A stretch of DNA of 64,000 nt from Nostoc carneum NIES-2107 (GTDB taxonomy: Bacteria; Cyanobacteriota; Cyanobacteriia; Cyanobacteriales; Nostocaceae): contig AP018180.1 in the NCBI GenBank assembly GCA_002368155.1, positions 8,247,686-8,311,685 of the forward strand. The letters are read 5' to 3'. The translations under genes and the position numbers were made by a program. This document shows, in pieces, positions 63,701 through 64,000 of the stretch. Position 1 is the first letter of the stretch. Every line of letters begins with the position of its first letter. Under the pieces are notes generated by a model that was not told the origin of the DNA, searched no databases, and was given only the letters and a program-made list of their open reading frames with translations.

Positions 63701-63764
63701 GCGTTTAATTTGTAACTCTGTTTTAGGTGAAGGTACAGAATTCCTCATTCAAATACCGATGTAA
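57789..63764 (+). CDS. Giant hybrid Ser/Thr-His kinase 2 with a cyanobacteriochrome-like GAF
   Basis: This 1991-residue paralogue of the kinase at 50 kb has the same order: Ser/Thr kinase (Lys43, Asp137, DFS), AAA ATPase (Walker A near 336), helical TPR-like region, GAF1 (about 1365-1510), HisKA (His1738 in GVAHEINNPVGF) and HATPase. It has an extra GAF2 at about 1533-1705. GAF2 contains DHCF (Cys1604) and DCHRAILEQF (Cys1632), the two cysteine motifs of DxCF cyanobacteriochromes, and LWGLLCVHQCDRPREW, typical of bilin-binding GAF domains. So it may sense light. ATG 57789 is chosen by match to the paralogue; TTG 57741 is possible. Confidence 0.9.
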   Translation: MVSIEVSIPHIPGYHVSEEIYNGSRTLVYRGFREADNKPVVLKLLKNSYPSFNELVQFRNQYTIAKNLQSPLIIGTYSLEAYQNGYVLVMEDFGGIALSQWHKIRTNVLSLMEFFQIAIALCNTLDILYRHRIIHKDIKPANILINPETKQIKLIDFSIASLLPRETQTLISLNVLEGTLAYLSPEQTGRMNRGIDYRTDFYSLGVTFYELLTGELPFQSNDPMELVHCHIAKIPTALGNREEIPQVLADMVMKLLAKNAEDRYQSALGLKYDLENCLEQLQTTGKIESFPIGRRDVCDRFLIPDKLYGRTAEVEKLLTAFKQVSTGAKEMVLVAGFSGIGKTAVVNEVHKPIVQKRGYFIKGKFDQFNRNIPFSAFVQALRNLMLQLLSESDAQLQKWKSQILQALGENAQVIVEVIPELEQIIGVQPPVPELAGNAAQNRFNLLFQKFIAIFTTKEHPLVIFLDDLQWADLASLKLMELLMSETGIGYLLLMGAYRDNEVSPVHPLIVTLNEIQVDGANINTLTLPPLKLSQINQLIADTLSCSLELALPLTKLVYQKTQGNPFFNNQFLKVLYEEGLITFNVEQGYWECDIAQVNALALTDDVVEFMSMQLQKLPAATQDVLKLAACIGNTFDLATLATVRQKSLVASAAELWSALQSGLILPQSEVYKFFQAAENNTDTKLFKYQNSQTPTYKFLHDRVQQAAYFLIPEAQKKFTHLNIGRLILSNTPKSQIEDKIFQIVNQLNQGVELLTKQDDKHELAQLNFQAGYKAKNATAYSAAWEYLTIGRHLLADDDWQSQYNLSLSLYAASVEVAYLSGNFAEMEKLAEILLKEAKNLVDQVKVYDVKNQALVAQNKPVEAVNNGLKFLKLLGVEFPTEPSQADIIAGLQATQSLWQDKGIAELINLPVMTDPIQLAAMQMLSSISAASYLAVPALYPLIYFKQVSLSITYGNTAISTHSYACYALILSAIVGDFETGYQFGKLALDLLPQLKAKELECKVQSMVYGFVKHWKIPVKETLIPLRSAYYVGLETGDLQFAGYSAVMYCGFTYFAGIEKELSDLQREVFALSDSINQIKQVTCLQYFQMLQQAIHDLRSGRNVVEYLQGEYYDEPKMLNQHLQAHDRLGIFYLYFNKLLLNYLLGNYQQAVVDAALTEQHLDGAAGFAYIPIFYFYDSLTQLAAYRENLVADKEKLVAKITTNQEKMKNWAHNAPMNCQYKFDLVEAEYQRLFGEKWQAMEMYDRAIAGAKDNGYLRDEALANELAASFYLDCGKEKVAQAYLQEAYYGYARWGAKAKVEDLERRYPQLLKSMLQRQQYSLNATTTIANTISETSASKPLSDRTVSEILDLATILKASHALSSEIHLEQLLSTLLSVVMENAGADKGVLLLQKENRLVLEAIATLGVSPTLVRSLPLEESLDIPISLINSVKRTLQAATIDNANTDPMLMVDTYIISQQPKSLLCTPIIHQGKLLGILYLENHLTVGAFTSDRLTVLNLLCTQGAISLENARLYQESQANAQKLAQSLKKQKTLFDVVTQMRESLDLDAIFCAVTQNMRRILNADRVGIYQFEAESKYEYGKFIAEDVIPEFPSALAINVKDHCFGEDYANLYKQGRICAMADLNSTKVLDCHRAILEQFHVKASLVVAIIQHGELWGLLCVHQCDRPREWRGSEIQFAQQIAAQLGVALQQADLLLQTRQQATQLEQALQHLQQTQLQLVQNEKMSALGNLVAGVAHEINNPVGFIAGNLEPAKDYVQDLFDLIELYETLPHDNAAIEDKIASIDLEYLREDLPKLLDSMSLGIERIGNISTSLRTFSRADKAYKVPFNIHEGIDSTILILKHRLKANEHHPAIEIVKEYGQLPMVECFAGQLNQVFMNLLANAIDALEESNSDRSFAEIQANPNQITIRTTKSEDGKQAVISIQDNGTGMSEEVKHKIFDHLFTTKGVGKGTGLGLAIARQIVEETHNGRLICNSVLGEGTEFLIQIPM

Positions 63765-63785
63765 ATTTTTTGGGGAAAAGGTTAA

Positions 63786-63995
63786 AGGGTAAGGGTGAAA
63801 AGAGGCAAGGGAGCAGGGAGCAGGTGAGACCAGCCCCCGTCTTGGCGGTCTCCGTCACGATGGGGGACTGGCGAACCCGAAGGGGAGCAAGGGGGAGAAA
63901 TTGAGCCGGAGCGTGCCGAAGACACGCTACACGAACAACCCATGTTTCGTTTCTCTACGAGACGCTATGCGGTAAGCATAGCTATGGCGCAGGCT
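63786..63995. repeat. Mixed repeats and hairpins at the right edge
   Basis: GGGAGCA units are followed by several inverted repeats: GAGACC/GGTCTC (63826-63852), CCAGCCCCC with GGGGGACTGG, AGCGTG/CACGCT (63910-63928) and GCTATGC-GGTAA-GCATAGC (63964-63982). The last resembles a widespread Nostocales dispersed repeat. No gene is seen before the window ends. Confidence 0.7.
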
Positions 63996-64000
63996 TTACG

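Overview
The window is a chromosomal stretch from a filamentous, probably heterocyst-forming cyanobacterium (order Nostocales). The evidence is the density of the HIP1 octamer GCGATCGC, heptameric short tandem repeats (ATGACAA, AATTACG, CCCCAGT, ATTACCC) at most gene borders, a paired ClpR/ClpP3, a tocopherol gene pair, a fused CobA-HemD, and giant Ser/Thr-His hybrid kinases of the HstK type. No rRNA, tRNA or CRISPR array was seen. The genus cannot be fixed from the sequence alone.

Layout. 1-18 kb is mostly housekeeping: hemW (cut by the window edge), a PIN/TRAM membrane protein, a GAF-PAS histidine kinase, a VWA-VWA-VOC gene string, clpR-clpP3, a DnaJ protein, moaD, a photolyase-like short protein, an orphan DUF1902 protein, tldD, two unknown genes, coaE and cobA-hemD. 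18-25 kb holds two TPR proteins, the tocopherol genes (homogentisate phytyltransferase and gamma-tocopherol methyltransferase) and ktrB-ktrA. A leader with an intrinsic terminator precedes ktrB.

25-43 kb is the most unusual block. A 1.4-kb gene-free stretch leads into six same-strand genes for very large exported proteins made of DUF11-like beta-sandwich modules. They include a Gly-rich/GEVED protein, a protein with a carboxypeptidase-regulatory/SdrD-like domain, and a 1399-residue predicted outer-membrane barrel whose start codon overlaps its neighbour's stop. I read it as an undescribed cell-surface or sheath assembly cluster; its function is not known.

43-50 kb returns to ordinary genes: a TPR protein, queA, a small conserved protein, a YraN nuclease-like protein, a lumenal pentapeptide protein, a Uma2 protein and S-formylglutathione hydrolase. 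50-64 kb carries two paralogous giant hybrid kinases separated by a complete IS630-type element and a MITE-like repeat. The second kinase has an extra GAF domain with the DxCF and Cys-His motifs of cyanobacteriochromes, so it may be a light-sensing Ser/Thr-His hybrid kinase.

Repeats shape gene ends here. Heptamer arrays supply the start codons of two genes and a stop codon of another, and repeat-like sequence appears to sit in frame inside queA and the first hybrid kinase.
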